From the NCBI GenBank assembly GCA_963677785.2, contig CAXXDH010000002.1:124001-188000 (forward strand): DNA of 64,000 nt, written 5' to 3'. Position 1 is the first letter of the stretch. Each line of letters starts with the position of its first letter. This document shows positions 1 to 7,841 of this stretch, in pieces. The notes beneath the pieces are model-generated. The model searched no databases. It worked only from the letters and a program-made list of their open reading frames with translations, and was not told the origin of the DNA. This stretch comes from G963665495 sp963677785. GTDB taxonomy: Bacteria > Desulfobacterota > Desulfovibrionia > Desulfovibrionales > Desulfovibrionaceae. A program made the position numbers and the translations under genes.

Positions 1-383
1 AACGGAAAGGACTGGGCAACGGACGCGATATCCGAAAGTAGCCGCTGCGTTTCCTCGTACGTGAGATCTTTGAACAGCTTTTTGTCCTTTTCGATGGCGA
101 AACGCTCCCAGGCTGCCGTACCGAGCCGCTGAAAAAATTCCTCGAATTGCTGCTGGTTCGGGCCAGTACGTAGAAGAACGCTGCCGAAGCAAAGCACGCC
201 AAACACAGTTTTGCGGTCTGTTCCCCTGAATCCGGCCTTTGTGGCCAGGCCGCCCAGCTCGTATTTGACCCTTTGATCGGCCTTACGGATTTTTTCCCTG
301 GCGTTTTTCTCTGCTTTGATGGCGCGATTTTTCCGCTGAAGGGCATTTTCCAATTCTTTTTCTGGTGTGGGCTTCTTTGTCAT
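1..383 (-). CDS. TraD-like conjugal transfer protein (partial, C-terminus outside window)
   Basis: An open frame runs from an ATG at 383 to the window edge without a stop, about 127 residues. The N-terminal 45 residues are highly charged (Lys/Glu/Arg-rich, probably helical or coiled coil), followed by a segment reading KAGFRGTDRKTVFG. This layout, and its place immediately upstream of a TraA-type relaxase in the same direction, matches the small TraD accessory proteins of Ti-like mobilization modules, which are thought to assist relaxosome assembly at oriT. The family call rests on size, charge and context more than on a diagnostic motif. The relaxase stop at 395 lies only 11 bases before this start, so the two are almost certainly co-transcribed. 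Confidence 0.6.
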   Translation of the reverse strand, partial: MTKKPTPEKELENALQRKNRAIKAEKNAREKIRKADQRVKYELGGLATKAGFRGTDRKTVFGVLCFGSVLLRTGPNQQQFEEFFQRLGTAAWERFAIEKDKKLFKDLTYEETQRLLSDIASVAQSFP

Positions 384-394
384 GTCTAAGCTCC

Positions 395-2677
395 CTACAT
401 GGAGAAATCCATGTCGATTGATCTGGAGGGTGTTTTGGTTTTAGTGCGCGTATTCTCCTGCTGTCGCGTAAGTGCAGATTCGGGCAGAAACCCGATGCTG
501 GCTCTTGCAGAATGCTTCTGTCCCAATTGATTTGCCAAGGTTCGCAGATCCTTTGTCGTTGATTTGTCGATGAAGAACTTCAGGCGCTCCTTGTGGCGCG
601 TAAGGCCGACATAGCTTGTTCGGGATTCCCAGAGCTTGCCGTGCAGGCAGTAGACCGTGGTTTGCGTTTTGCCCTGCCCCCGGTAGACCGTGCCCGCGTA
701 GCCGAGCGCGAACTTGTCGAATTGCCTGGCGTCGAATGACAACTCGGTGCCCGCATCGGTCAAAACGTAGAGCTTGCTGCCATTGATCCATTTCACAGTG
801 CCCAGACTTCCGTTGAAAATTCCGGCCTTTTTGTCCGTGCCGTGAAACTGGATGCGATCGCCCACGCCAAACGTCTGCTGGCCTTTGCAGGTGTCAAAGG
901 TGTGATTGCCGGTCACCTCGCCGCGTTCCTCCAGGATCCGGCGCAACTGCTTGTTCAGCTCGTTCACTTCGGCATTGGTCCCGGCGTACACAAAGCGCGC
1001 TCGTGCTGGATCCTGTCCGAGATCACGCGTCCATTCGTGAATCAAGGCTTGCTGCTGTTTCTGCGTATCAACGGCCCAGTGCATAAAACCGGGATGCTTT
1101 TGGTAGAGCTTCAGGCCTTCCAGAAAACGCCCCTCGGAAAAGTCCGTACTGGCCTGCTTCTGCCACTCGCTGTCCTGCCTGCGAACATTGGTGATTTCCG
1201 CCGATCCAAAGCGTTCTTTGAACTCCGTAAACATGCCGCCTCGAGCCACGGAAGCAAGCTGCCGGTCGTCGCCAACCAGGATGATTTTGGCTCGTGCCTC
1301 GTCCGCATGGATGAGGATCTTCTCCATGATCTGCGTATCGAGCATGGCGGCCTCATCCACAAGAATGACAGTCTTCCGATCCCACCTTTTACAGCGCTGG
1401 TTGTTCTCCTGGTGCCATATGGCCGAGTGCGCCGTGCTGGCCTCGCTGAAACCATCCTTTTTCATGTCCTGGGCAACCGTATTCGTGGGAGCCAGTCCGA
1501 CCACACGAAATCCCGAGGCTTCATATGCCTCGCGTACGGCTCCCATGGTGTAGGACTTGCCCGCACCCGCGCGGCCTTCGATGATTTTCAAGCCGCCAGG
1601 ATCGAGAGCATGGTGGAAGGCCGCTTCCTGTTCAGGATCCATCGTCCGGGCTTTCAATGCCTGACGAATAGCTGACGAGCTTGTTTTATGCCCGGTGTCC
1701 GCATGCCTCTTGGTGGCCAAATCCATGACTCGCTTTTCTTGTTCGAATGTTTGCTTCGTAGTGAAGCCGGCGGGCTTACGTGTTTGCGGATCGTATAGCT
1801 TGACCAGGTCGGGATGTGTGAGCAAGGCCTCTTGCAACGCGTTGTTGGCCTGGGGGGATTCCGTAAGTTTCAGCGCGGCCCTGGCAATGTCGCGTTCGGT
1901 GAAAACAGATTTGTTGCGCGTGAGCTGGGCCAGAATATCCGCAGGCGCGCATTCTTTGTTGTCTTCGGCAATCTGCTCGTTCAAAGCCTTGGTATGGACC
2001 TGCTCCTGCTTGTTATGCCAGACCGGCCCCACGTGCTGCTGCGCGGTCACACCAGGTGCATCTACTTCGAGGTCCAATCCGCGCGCCTGAAAATAGCCGT
2101 TCTGGAAGGCTTCCCACTGCCGCCCCCAGTCATCCTTGCTCAAGACGTGCTTGCCCTTGGCAAAGCCGGGGTTCAAATGCCGGGCCTTGCTGGCGAAGCC
2201 CTCCGGCCCGAGCGTCCGGGTGGAGATAAGCAAATGCGCGTGCGGGTTGCCGTCGCCTTTGTCGTGGATGACCATTTCCACGGCCAGGTCATGCTTCACG
2301 AAATGCTCGCGAGCGAACGAACGCGCCAACTCGATTTGCTGCTCCCGCGTCAGTTCGCGGTCAGCCGGAAGAGCCAAAACCATATGCTTGGCCAGCTGCG
2401 CATTCTTCTTTATGGTGCCGTCCTTTTTCAGGTCAGCTTGTTCCGCCGCGTTCCAAAGCGCTTCGCCGGAGGACCACTTTTCACCCGAACGCTCGGAGAG
2501 AAGCAGCTCGCTGCGTACGTACTCGCCGATCGCGTCCTGCGCTTTTGCCGTAAAGTCGAACTGCCTCCCGGTGGCGTCTTGGCACATGCGCTCCCGGTTC
2601 AGGTAAGCGGAAAGCCCGACAGCGGAACCGCCCAGTTTTGTGGAAACGATTTCCACCCGCGCGAATGCTATGGCCAT
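395..2677 (-). CDS. traA: MobA/TraA-type conjugative relaxase with RecD-like helicase domain
   Basis: Nicks oriT and unwinds the transferred strand during plasmid or ICE mobilization. The start is the ATG at 2677, which has GGAGG seven bases upstream; a longer frame exists to 2989 but would overlap the upstream gene, and the ATG at 2683 sits too close to the ribosome site. The 760-residue product begins MAIAFARVEIVS, as TraA relaxases do. Y25 is a candidate catalytic tyrosine, and H138, H146 and H148 (NPHAHLL) form the HUH metal site. The helicase half has Walker A GRAGAGKS (368-375) and Walker B ILVDEAAM (438-445), with a later superfamily I motif near SYVGLTRHKERL. It is shorter than the roughly 1000-residue Ti TraA. 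All visible motifs are intact, so it is probably functional. Confidence 0.93.
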   Translation of the reverse strand: MAIAFARVEIVSTKLGGSAVGLSAYLNRERMCQDATGRQFDFTAKAQDAIGEYVRSELLLSERSGEKWSSGEALWNAAEQADLKKDGTIKKNAQLAKHMVLALPADRELTREQQIELARSFAREHFVKHDLAVEMVIHDKGDGNPHAHLLISTRTLGPEGFASKARHLNPGFAKGKHVLSKDDWGRQWEAFQNGYFQARGLDLEVDAPGVTAQQHVGPVWHNKQEQVHTKALNEQIAEDNKECAPADILAQLTRNKSVFTERDIARAALKLTESPQANNALQEALLTHPDLVKLYDPQTRKPAGFTTKQTFEQEKRVMDLATKRHADTGHKTSSSAIRQALKARTMDPEQEAAFHHALDPGGLKIIEGRAGAGKSYTMGAVREAYEASGFRVVGLAPTNTVAQDMKKDGFSEASTAHSAIWHQENNQRCKRWDRKTVILVDEAAMLDTQIMEKILIHADEARAKIILVGDDRQLASVARGGMFTEFKERFGSAEITNVRRQDSEWQKQASTDFSEGRFLEGLKLYQKHPGFMHWAVDTQKQQQALIHEWTRDLGQDPARARFVYAGTNAEVNELNKQLRRILEERGEVTGNHTFDTCKGQQTFGVGDRIQFHGTDKKAGIFNGSLGTVKWINGSKLYVLTDAGTELSFDARQFDKFALGYAGTVYRGQGKTQTTVYCLHGKLWESRTSYVGLTRHKERLKFFIDKSTTKDLRTLANQLGQKHSARASIGFLPESALTRQQENTRTKTKTPSRSIDMDFSM

Positions 2678-2753
2678 ATGCATTCCTCCGTTTTCAGCCT
2701 CGCAGAGCGCAATCATTTTTCCCCAAGAAAAATGTATATTGCGTCTGCTTTCG

Positions 2754-3878
2754 CTACGCTTCATCAGATTTTGCATCCGAATCCAATTTTGAAAATTTGC
2801 TGAGGATTTCAGACAAAATTTCTCGATAGTTGGAGAGCATGCTACTTTTGATATTTTGCTCCCAGTAGTACCTGAAGAATGGCAATTCCGGACCTCGCTT
2901 TCGCAATAGGATTTCTTTTCTTTCGGATGGGGCAAGCGATGAAAGCCAAATTTGGAAATAGACGTCGGCTGCTTTTTTGTATGCTTCAAGGACAGCGCGC
3001 CCTGCCAGCTCTAGATCATAAGCCTTTTGCTCATCAGGCGAGATAAAGCCTTTTGGCCGTCGATAATAACCAGTAGATCTGATGGCATTGAATAAATATC
3101 CTAGCGGGCTTTCCACGGTATCACCGGCCTTGTCCCGTATCGGACCTTGCTCCAGCTCCCAGTTGAGATAGTCAAGTGACTGCAGCAGGTCATCGAGGGG
3201 GAACCCGTGCTTTTCGAGAGTATCGACGAATTGCTTAATCTGCTTTGGGCTGAGATTAAATTCCGCGAGCTTGGGAAAGCGTAAGGAGAGATCTTGTTGC
3301 GTCAGCGCCAGTAGATTGCTTTTGATAGTAAGAAGACTTCTATCTATCTGGGGTGAGGTTGCCGAAGCAGTTGCTGGATCGGTGAGGGCTGACAGGTCTT
3401 CGTCGACAGGAAAGTGAAATGCAATTTCATGTTTTGCGCTGAATATGCAGCACAATGATTCATTGAGACCAAATGCATTTCCCTGAATTTTTCCGGATTT
3501 GACAGGGTGGTGTGTAATGAATCCTGCTTGAGAAAGCTTTGCTATGTTCCCTCTTACAGTTCCTTCAGCGATTTGTAGTTCAGATGCAATCTGCTTATAT
3601 GAAAGAATCTTGCCGCAATTCACGATGATGTACTTAAGTACAGCTGTCTGGTTGTCATTCAGACCATTCACTAAGTCATAATGAGAAATGTTTACTATTT
3701 CAGCTTGTTGTTCGTCCGAGTGCGAAGACTCTCCGCTCTCTGGGGTGCACAGGAGGATGCTGGAAAGATTGCTTTGTTGCCTGCTGAGTTGCTCGGTGTT
3801 TTGCCGAAATGCTGCAGCGGGTGTCTGGACAGGTGCCTTGGTACGTGCTGTGTTGGCTGATGATATTTTTTTATTCAT
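2754..3878 (-). CDS. winged helix-turn-helix protein of a mobile element
   Basis: Product of 374 residues with start ATG 3878 behind GGGGA. Residues about 70-140 form a winged-helix domain: LNDNQTAVLKYII, then KQIASELQIAEGTVRGNIAKL as recognition region, then a wing. This resembles MarR/GntR-like DNA-binding units. The N-terminal 65 residues are low-complexity (Ser/Ala/Gln), and the C-terminal 150 contain DYLNWELEQGPIRDKAGD and a helical tail without catalytic motifs. Its place between the AlpA-like gene (16-base gap) and the relaxase suggests a regulator of transfer, or a replication or maintenance factor. I do not recognise a named family beyond the wHTH fold. It reads into the relaxase gene with a 76-base gap, which may hold oriT but shows no clear nick-site repeat. 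Confidence 0.65.
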   Translation of the reverse strand: MNKKISSANTARTKAPVQTPAAAFRQNTEQLSRQQSNLSSILLCTPESGESSHSDEQQAEIVNISHYDLVNGLNDNQTAVLKYIIVNCGKILSYKQIASELQIAEGTVRGNIAKLSQAGFITHHPVKSGKIQGNAFGLNESLCCIFSAKHEIAFHFPVDEDLSALTDPATASATSPQIDRSLLTIKSNLLALTQQDLSLRFPKLAEFNLSPKQIKQFVDTLEKHGFPLDDLLQSLDYLNWELEQGPIRDKAGDTVESPLGYLFNAIRSTGYYRRPKGFISPDEQKAYDLELAGRAVLEAYKKAADVYFQIWLSSLAPSERKEILLRKRGPELPFFRYYWEQNIKSSMLSNYREILSEILSKFSKLDSDAKSDEA

Positions 3879-3894
3879 GTTGTCCCCGCTAGTT

Positions 3895-4122
3895 CTAGGC
3901 TGAGATAGAGATCAGCCATTCAATGAGATTCTCGCGGCTGTATGCGACACGGCCTCTGAAAATCATTCGTTTCGGGCCTCTCCCCTTAGAATCGAGATTT
4001 TGCATGTAGCCGCGCCTGTAGGGCAGACCATGTTTTTCTGCCAGCTCATTCCAGCGATGTCGCCAGATGATCGACGGAAGACTGTCGGCGAGGAGTGAAA
4101 AATCGAATTGATGATCAGACAT
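3895..4122 (-). CDS. small AlpA/excisionase-like DNA-binding protein
   Basis: Product of 75 residues; start ATG 4122 behind GGAG. The sequence RHRWNELAEKHGLPYRRGYM followed by a basic stretch and VAYSRENLIEWL resembles the MerR-like helix-turn-helix plus wing of AlpA and Xis proteins, which control integrase expression or direct excision. A short gap to the wHTH gene indicates one operon. The large hairpin at 4180-4220 lies about 60 bases upstream, where a promoter or operator for this gene would be. The fold call is by pattern and size; the usual AlpA consensus is only partly present. Confidence 0.6.
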   Translation of the reverse strand: MSDHQFDFSLLADSLPSIIWRHRWNELAEKHGLPYRRGYMQNLDSKGRGPKRMIFRGRVAYSRENLIEWLISISA

Positions 4123-4179
4123 TAAAAAAACTCCTTCACATTGCTTTGATGTGAAGAAGGCTAGAGAAACTCGAAGTGT

Positions 4180-4220
4180 TTTTCGCCGACACCTAAAATT
4201 TATTTTGGTGTCGGCGAAAA
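4180..4220. repeat. 14-bp perfect inverted repeat, extended hairpin
   Basis: The left arm (4180-4193, TTTTCGCCGACACC) and right arm (4207-4220) are perfect complements. The AT-rich centre adds five more pairs (4195-4199 with 4202-4206) around a single bulged T and a two-base loop, so nearly the whole 41 bases fold. Neither strand has a U-run after the stem, so it is not a normal intrinsic terminator. It lies between the stop of the unknown gene (4237) and the AlpA-like start (4122), so it may be an operator, a recombination or replication hairpin, or an unusual transcription barrier. Confidence 0.85.
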
Positions 4221-4236
4221 TTGTACGTGTTTCGAG

Positions 4237-5676
4237 CTAGTTCGTGACTCCTGAGAGCGGAAGTACGGCGCACTTTTCAACACAACGTTCGGCGTGTCGA
4301 AGATGCCTCATCAAGTGATCTCGATCATAAAAAGCGGGTTTGGGTGTATATACTGCGTCTATGAAATCCTGCTTGTAGCGGTCATAGAAGATATCCACGA
4401 TTTTTTCGTTCCCGTAGGTCTTTCCCTGGTTCCGAAGTACCTGTTTCAGATCATAGAGAACCAAACCAGCAATTCGATTAATCGTGTCGCCTCGAATATC
4501 ACCAATGATGGGTGACCGCATTTGTTTCGCGAGTTCCTTCTGGGCTTCAGCGAAGCTTGCAAGATGCTTTTTGAATTGTGCTACATTTTCAGCGGTGCTG
4601 TCTTTTGCGTACAGGTAGTTGTAGAGCAGTGTCCCAAATTTAGCGATCCATTTGTCATCTATTGTGACGTTGTTTCTAAAAATATTATTTTTAAAGTAGT
4701 CCAGACGGTTACCGTCAATCTTTGTGGTCGTGTACTCAATATAGTCTCGGGTCTCCTTTTCATGAAAAGGAGTTATCCATGGAAATGGAGGTAATTTGAC
4801 CTCAAAGAAAGAAAATTGATCTGCGAGAATTCGTTTGAGTATCCTTTCGGGGGTGTATTGTTTGTGTTCAAAGATAAGAAGCAACCCGAATTCATTAATA
4901 CATTGCTTTTCAAGTTCTATTAAATCACCGGAGATTTCGACAATAGGTCGAGTAATTGGATCACCGTCAAGCAACTCTAGCCCTCTGGGGTGCATTAATG
5001 AAATATAATCAAATTCTGAATTACCAAGCTGGGCAAGAAGTTGAGCATGTGGCGGAAGCGTTTCGATTATTGACTTTGTCTTTTGAGTCAGAGACGTATA
5101 CGCCTTGTTTCTGAAAGCATACAATAACTTAAAGTAATTGTGTTTGACTTCATTGGAAACTGTCCACAATCCAACAAGATCATGTCGATGCTCGAACATC
5201 TTATCTGGAAAATTGTTTAAAATTGACTGGGCAAAAATTTTAGAAACAGAAGAAGCAGTTCTTTGCTCTGAGGGCAGCTCGATATCTATCTGCTCAAATT
5301 TCTTTGCACATGCATATGCCAAAGATTTTTTTGCATTGATTGTGTCTGAAGCATTCTTCTTAAAGTATTCCGGGATTACTTTGGCAATTTCTATGTCGAA
5401 ATCGAACGTTGAAAATTGTTTTTTTTGAAGGAAAGAATGATTACCAGCTGCCATATGGTTTATATCAATAACTACAATGCTATTCTTGATCGCTTTAGGA
5501 ACATGCAAAGCTGATGGGTCGATAATAGGCATGGCGTACCGAAATAAAAATATTAAGGCCTCTGTTTTGATCTGTGTTGGTAGAAATCCGAGAGAAGCTT
5601 GAGCAGCAGTAAATAAGAGATCAAGTCGTTCATAAAGCGCATCGTGCTTGTGCGTATGTTCGGAGCCTATCTTCAT
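4237..5676 (-). CDS. unknown protein, AT-rich cargo gene of the mobile element
   Basis: I do not recognise this 479-residue protein. It starts at ATG 5676 behind GAGGTG and ends with its own stop. It has no signal peptide, membrane segment or Cys cluster, and no nucleotide-binding P-loop. The composition is rich in Lys, Phe, Ile and Asn, and the DNA is clearly more AT-rich than the flanking chromosome, as expected of a recently acquired gene. Visible stretches include VVIDINHMAAGNHSF near the N-terminus and NRIAGLVLYDLKQVLRNQGK near the C-terminus. Being single-gene cargo beside the attachment site makes a phage-defence or host-interaction role possible, but nothing in the sequence proves it. 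Confidence 0.7.
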   Translation of the reverse strand: MKIGSEHTHKHDALYERLDLLFTAAQASLGFLPTQIKTEALIFLFRYAMPIIDPSALHVPKAIKNSIVVIDINHMAAGNHSFLQKKQFSTFDFDIEIAKVIPEYFKKNASDTINAKKSLAYACAKKFEQIDIELPSEQRTASSVSKIFAQSILNNFPDKMFEHRHDLVGLWTVSNEVKHNYFKLLYAFRNKAYTSLTQKTKSIIETLPPHAQLLAQLGNSEFDYISLMHPRGLELLDGDPITRPIVEISGDLIELEKQCINEFGLLLIFEHKQYTPERILKRILADQFSFFEVKLPPFPWITPFHEKETRDYIEYTTTKIDGNRLDYFKNNIFRNNVTIDDKWIAKFGTLLYNYLYAKDSTAENVAQFKKHLASFAEAQKELAKQMRSPIIGDIRGDTINRIAGLVLYDLKQVLRNQGKTYGNEKIVDIFYDRYKQDFIDAVYTPKPAFYDRDHLMRHLRHAERCVEKCAVLPLSGVTN

Positions 5677-5825
5677 TGCTGCACCTCGTGATGAGATTGA
5701 ACCAAACGGCGTGGCGTTGATGGAGGGGGCCTGTGAAGAATTTTTGATTTGCTATTATTATTTGGCTTTAAAATGCCTTACAATGGGTGTCAATGTGTCG
5801 AAAGCCGGATGAGATATGAAAAAAG

Positions 5826-5845
5826 GCGGGACAATAGCGGGACAA
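5826..5845. repeat. direct repeat GCGGGACAA x2, possible integrase arm sites
   Basis: GCGGGACAA occurs at 5826-5834 and again at 5837-5845, exactly 11 bases apart, about one helical turn. The pair lies between the cargo gene and the tRNA-Lys, where arm-type binding sites of a tyrosine integrase are expected. The functional reading is inference. Confidence 0.5.
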
Positions 5846-5859
5846 AATATCTACCAACG

Positions 5860-5894
5860 AAAAAAGGGTTACCTCATTTCTGAAGTAACCCTTT
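5860..5894 (-). terminator. intrinsic terminator after tRNA-Lys
   Basis: On the minus strand a 10-bp stem (AAAGGGTTAC with GTAACCCTTT; arms 5885-5894 and 5863-5872) is followed at once by a run of T (5865-5860). It sits nine bases past the tRNA CCA end and ends the tRNA transcript. Confidence 0.85.
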
Positions 5895-5902
5895 GAAATC
5901 TA

Positions 5903-5978
5903 TGGTGGGCCGTGCGTGGCTCGAACACGCGACTCTCTGCTTAAAAGGCAGATACTCTACCGACTGAGTTAACGGCCC
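5903..5978 (-). tRNA. tRNA-Lys (anticodon UUU), CCA encoded
   Basis: 76 bases. The acceptor stem GGGCCGU pairs with ACGGCCC, then A and an encoded CCA. The D arm is ACUC/GAGU and the anticodon arm UCUGC-CUUUUAA-GCAGA gives anticodon UUU (Lys). The T arm is GCGUG-UUCGAGC-CACGC. The 3' end faces the mobile element, which fits use as attachment site. Confidence 0.97.
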
Positions 5979-5990
5979 GTAAAAAAATTA

Positions 5991-6019
5991 TTATTATTGT
6001 TTTATCTGTTCTATGTCAA
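5991..6019 (-). promoter_or_regulatory. sigma-70 promoter of tRNA-Lys
   Basis: Minus-strand TTGACA (6019-6014), a 17-base spacer, then TAATAA (5996-5991). The tRNA 5' end is at 5978, so transcription would begin about six bases upstream of it. Confidence 0.85.
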
Positions 6020-6034
6020 GTAAAAAAATATTTT

Positions 6035-6475
6035 TTATTGCCAGCGACCAATTGCCATCCAGGGGATACTTTTGAGACTGTGTATGTTGGCCTGAAGCTT
6101 CACTCGAACAACGAATGAGCTTGTGGTCAGTTGATCCTGGACTAGTGTCGCGTACGAACATTTGTGTGTGCTATAATTTGAGAGGCTTGTCAAGCTTACA
6201 ACGGGTTTTTCCAGAAAAGGAGCGACAAATTTAACTGTGGCCGAACATAATTGAGCCGGATAGTCGCAGGGGATCCGTACGTGTCCGTAAAGAATTTGAA
6301 CATCACCTATACGCAGCATCCCCGGGGTGTTGTCGTCTATCAGGGTGTTCATGGCGTCATTGAAGTCGTACTGTGAGGCTTGCTGAGCAGCCACTGGGTG
6401 AGAAAAAAGAATTAATAATAAACAGCATGGTCCCAAAAAATATCTGATAATTTTTTGCAGCTGGTTCATTTTCAT
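6035..6475 (-). CDS. secreted H-type lectin-like protein
   Basis: Product of 146 residues from ATG 6475, chosen for AGGA five bases upstream; the longer frame to 6517 would add a non-signal-like extension. Residues 1-28 are a signal peptide (basic start, hydrophobic core around FLGPCCLLLILF, cleavage likely after VAA). The rest matches the H-type lectin domain pattern: QILYGHVRIPC, then VKFVAPFLEKPVVSLTSLSNYST, then a C-terminal IPWMAIGRW, typical of the last strand. Such domains bind sugars (GalNAc in snail agglutinins) and are found on secreted or cell-surface proteins. Three cysteines in the mature part could form a disulfide. It stands alone between the tRNA and the pilin gene. The domain assignment is by motif and moderate in strength. 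Confidence 0.65.
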   Translation of the reverse strand: MKMNQLQKIIRYFLGPCCLLLILFSHPVAAQQASQYDFNDAMNTLIDDNTPGMLRIGDVQILYGHVRIPCDYPAQLCSATVKFVAPFLEKPVVSLTSLSNYSTHKCSYATLVQDQLTTSSFVVRVKLQANIHSLKSIPWMAIGRWQ

Positions 6476-7134
6476 GTGATTCCTATAAAAAGCTGGGAAA
6501 TGGTAATGATTTCTCATTCATTGTTATCATCTTCACCTGCCGGCGAAGATGACTGCCATGGGGCTGACGTCATGCCACAAGTTGAAAAACACATTTTTTG
6601 AAAAGTCTCTTCTCCGTCCATTTGACACATTTTTTAGACCTTATCCTGAGTGTGGCGGCGGCGTCAAAGCAAAACTCCCGTATGCGAGCGATTCCTCAAG
6701 GAAAATGGCAGTAATTACAGAATAAATTGAGATTGTTAATGGTTGTAACGCGGACGAGACATTTGATTCAAGTTGTAAGGCTATAATGTGTTAAAAGGTA
6801 GTTAAATAGCCGCGCAGTGCCTGTTTTTTTTTCGAACTTTGTGCGATATTTCGGATTATAAACCTTGGCAGGGAAAGTGCGGGATTTTTTTGGTCGTTTT
6901 ACCTTTCTCGGACACCCAGCGATAGCTGGGAAGGATAGTCAAAAAATGGAGATAGACCTCCTCAGAAAGGCTTCCATCAAAAAATGTAGCATCATTTTTT
7001 GAAGAAATATCTCCAAAAAATGTATAATTGTTTTTTTTGGGGTTGTGACGGTGCTTGAAATTTTCAAAAATAAAACATGTAAAAACAGATTATTATGTTT
7101 TATAGAAAAAATTTAGCATTAAGAGTGTGTTGAT
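6476..7134. other. long intergenic region between lectin-like gene and pilin
   Basis: No credible protein gene in about 660 bases. It holds the divergent start region of the lectin-like gene, a sigma-54-like motif at 6866-6881, a GC-rich hairpin at 6915-6930 (CCCAGC, loop GATA, GCTGGG) and an AT-rich perfect 10-bp inverted repeat at 6977-7002. The right third is strongly AT-rich, as expected for the upstream activating region of a sigma-54 promoter. Confidence 0.7.
6866..6881 (+). promoter_or_regulatory. second sigma-54-like -24/-12 motif, upstream of pilin
   Basis: TGGCAG, then GGAAAG, then TGCG: GG at 6867-6868 and GC at 6879-6880 are 12 bases apart, the correct -24/-12 spacing. Transcription would start near 6892 and has no reading frame directly behind it, only hairpins at 6915-6930 and 6977-7002. 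Could be fortuitous. Confidence 0.4.
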
Positions 7135-7150
7135 TGGCCCAAAAACTGCT
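7135..7150 (+). promoter_or_regulatory. sigma-54 promoter of the pilin gene
   Basis: TGGCCC-AAAAAC-TGCT with GG (7136-7137) and GC (7148-7149) 12 bases apart, as needed for RpoN. The predicted start near 7161 leaves a 45-base leader before the pilin ATG. Pilin genes are classically RpoN and PilR dependent; no pilR lies in this window. Confidence 0.8.
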
Positions 7151-7205
7151 AGCTTAAGGGCATTGTTATAAGAAATTTTGAAACAATAAAATGCTGGAGG
7201 ACGCA

Positions 7206-7571
7206 ATGAACAAGCAATCAGGTTTTACTCTCATCGAAATTATCGCGGTTTTGGTAATTCTCGGTATTCTGGCCGCTGTCGCTATTCCGAAGTACCAGGA
7301 TCTTCAACAAACTGCTCGACAAAAGGCACTTGACGGCGCTCTTGCCGCTGCCGGATCACAGTTGACCATGGCCTATTCCAAGGCACTCCTGGAAGCTAAC
7401 GGACTTGAGAGTGGTATTGACGCTGGCAATATCACTAATACTTGTGGCCAAATTACGGGTGATTTCACTGTATCATGCGCCGGAAGTCTTGGTAATTTTA
7501 CAGCCACGGCATATGATCCGGAGGATAACTCTATTGAAAAATCCAAGTCTTTCGTAATTGGTGGTTCCTAA
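7206..7571 (+). CDS. type IV major pilin (prepilin)
   Basis: Structural subunit of a type IV pilus, exported and processed by prepilin peptidase at the inner membrane. The start is ATG 7206 with GGAGG five bases upstream, not the upstream ATG at 7191, giving 121 residues. The leader MNKQSG is cut before FTLIE; Glu5 of the mature protein is present, followed by a hydrophobic helix (IIAVLVILGILAAVAIPKYQDL). A C-terminal cysteine pair (CGQITGDFTVSC) probably closes a small D-region loop. It is short for a pilin, resembling the compact pilins and pseudopilins of delta-proteobacteria, so a pseudopilin role is possible. A sigma-54 promoter precedes it and an intrinsic terminator follows, so it is monocistronic. 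pilT and pilU lie just downstream. Confidence 0.9.
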   Translation: MNKQSGFTLIEIIAVLVILGILAAVAIPKYQDLQQTARQKALDGALAAAGSQLTMAYSKALLEANGLESGIDAGNITNTCGQITGDFTVSCAGSLGNFTATAYDPEDNSIEKSKSFVIGGS

Positions 7572-7580
7572 AAAGCAAAA

Positions 7581-7615
7581 AGAAGGCTTGGCCACAGTGC
7601 CAAGCCTTCTTTTTT
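7581..7615 (+). terminator. intrinsic terminator of the pilin gene
   Basis: A 12-bp perfect stem (arms 7581-7592 and 7599-7610, AGAAGGCTTGGC) closes a six-base loop and is followed by TTTTT. Confidence 0.95.
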
Positions 7616-7841
7616 GATAGCGACTTATTTGTACACGTTGAGTTGCAGTTTTTTTATAGTTTTTTGAAGGCTCGAATATTTTTATTGTAGACTGCCTCCG
7701 GTGGGAGAGCGCTCACAGATGGTTCAGCATCTCCTACAATGGACACCTGGGGTTTGCCATGATTGTCCCCCCAACCTTCAGTTCTTTTATCCTCCCCGCC
7801 AAATAATCAATTTCCCTTGCCGCTCAAGGTTGTCAATTCAA

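Larger units (their letters stand above)
1..5895. mobile_element. right end of an integrated mobilizable/conjugative element next to tRNA-Lys
   Basis: All five genes read leftward and are foreign in type: a TraD-like protein, a TraA/MobA relaxase-helicase, a winged-helix protein, an AlpA-like small DNA-binding protein and an AT-rich unknown. The block stops against the 3' end of a tRNA-Lys, the usual attachment position for tyrosine-integrase elements. A 9-base direct repeat at 5826-5845 could be integrase arm sites. No integrase is in view, so it must lie to the left or be absent. The exact right boundary (5845-5903) cannot be set without the left-end att repeat. Confidence 0.7.

Noticed and set aside
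842..2803. Long plus-strand frames (277 and 329 residues) opposite the relaxase
   Set aside because: They lie fully inside a motif-confirmed relaxase on the minus strand, have no ribosome sites and no recognisable domains. They are antisense shadows.
4180..4220. Hairpin read as an intrinsic terminator
   Set aside because: No U-run follows the stem on either strand; kept as a repeat of unknown role.
6500..6535. Fur-like AATGA/TCATT half-sites upstream of the lectin gene
   Set aside because: Spacing is off by one base from the Fur consensus and several positions differ, unlike the clear box at 19108.
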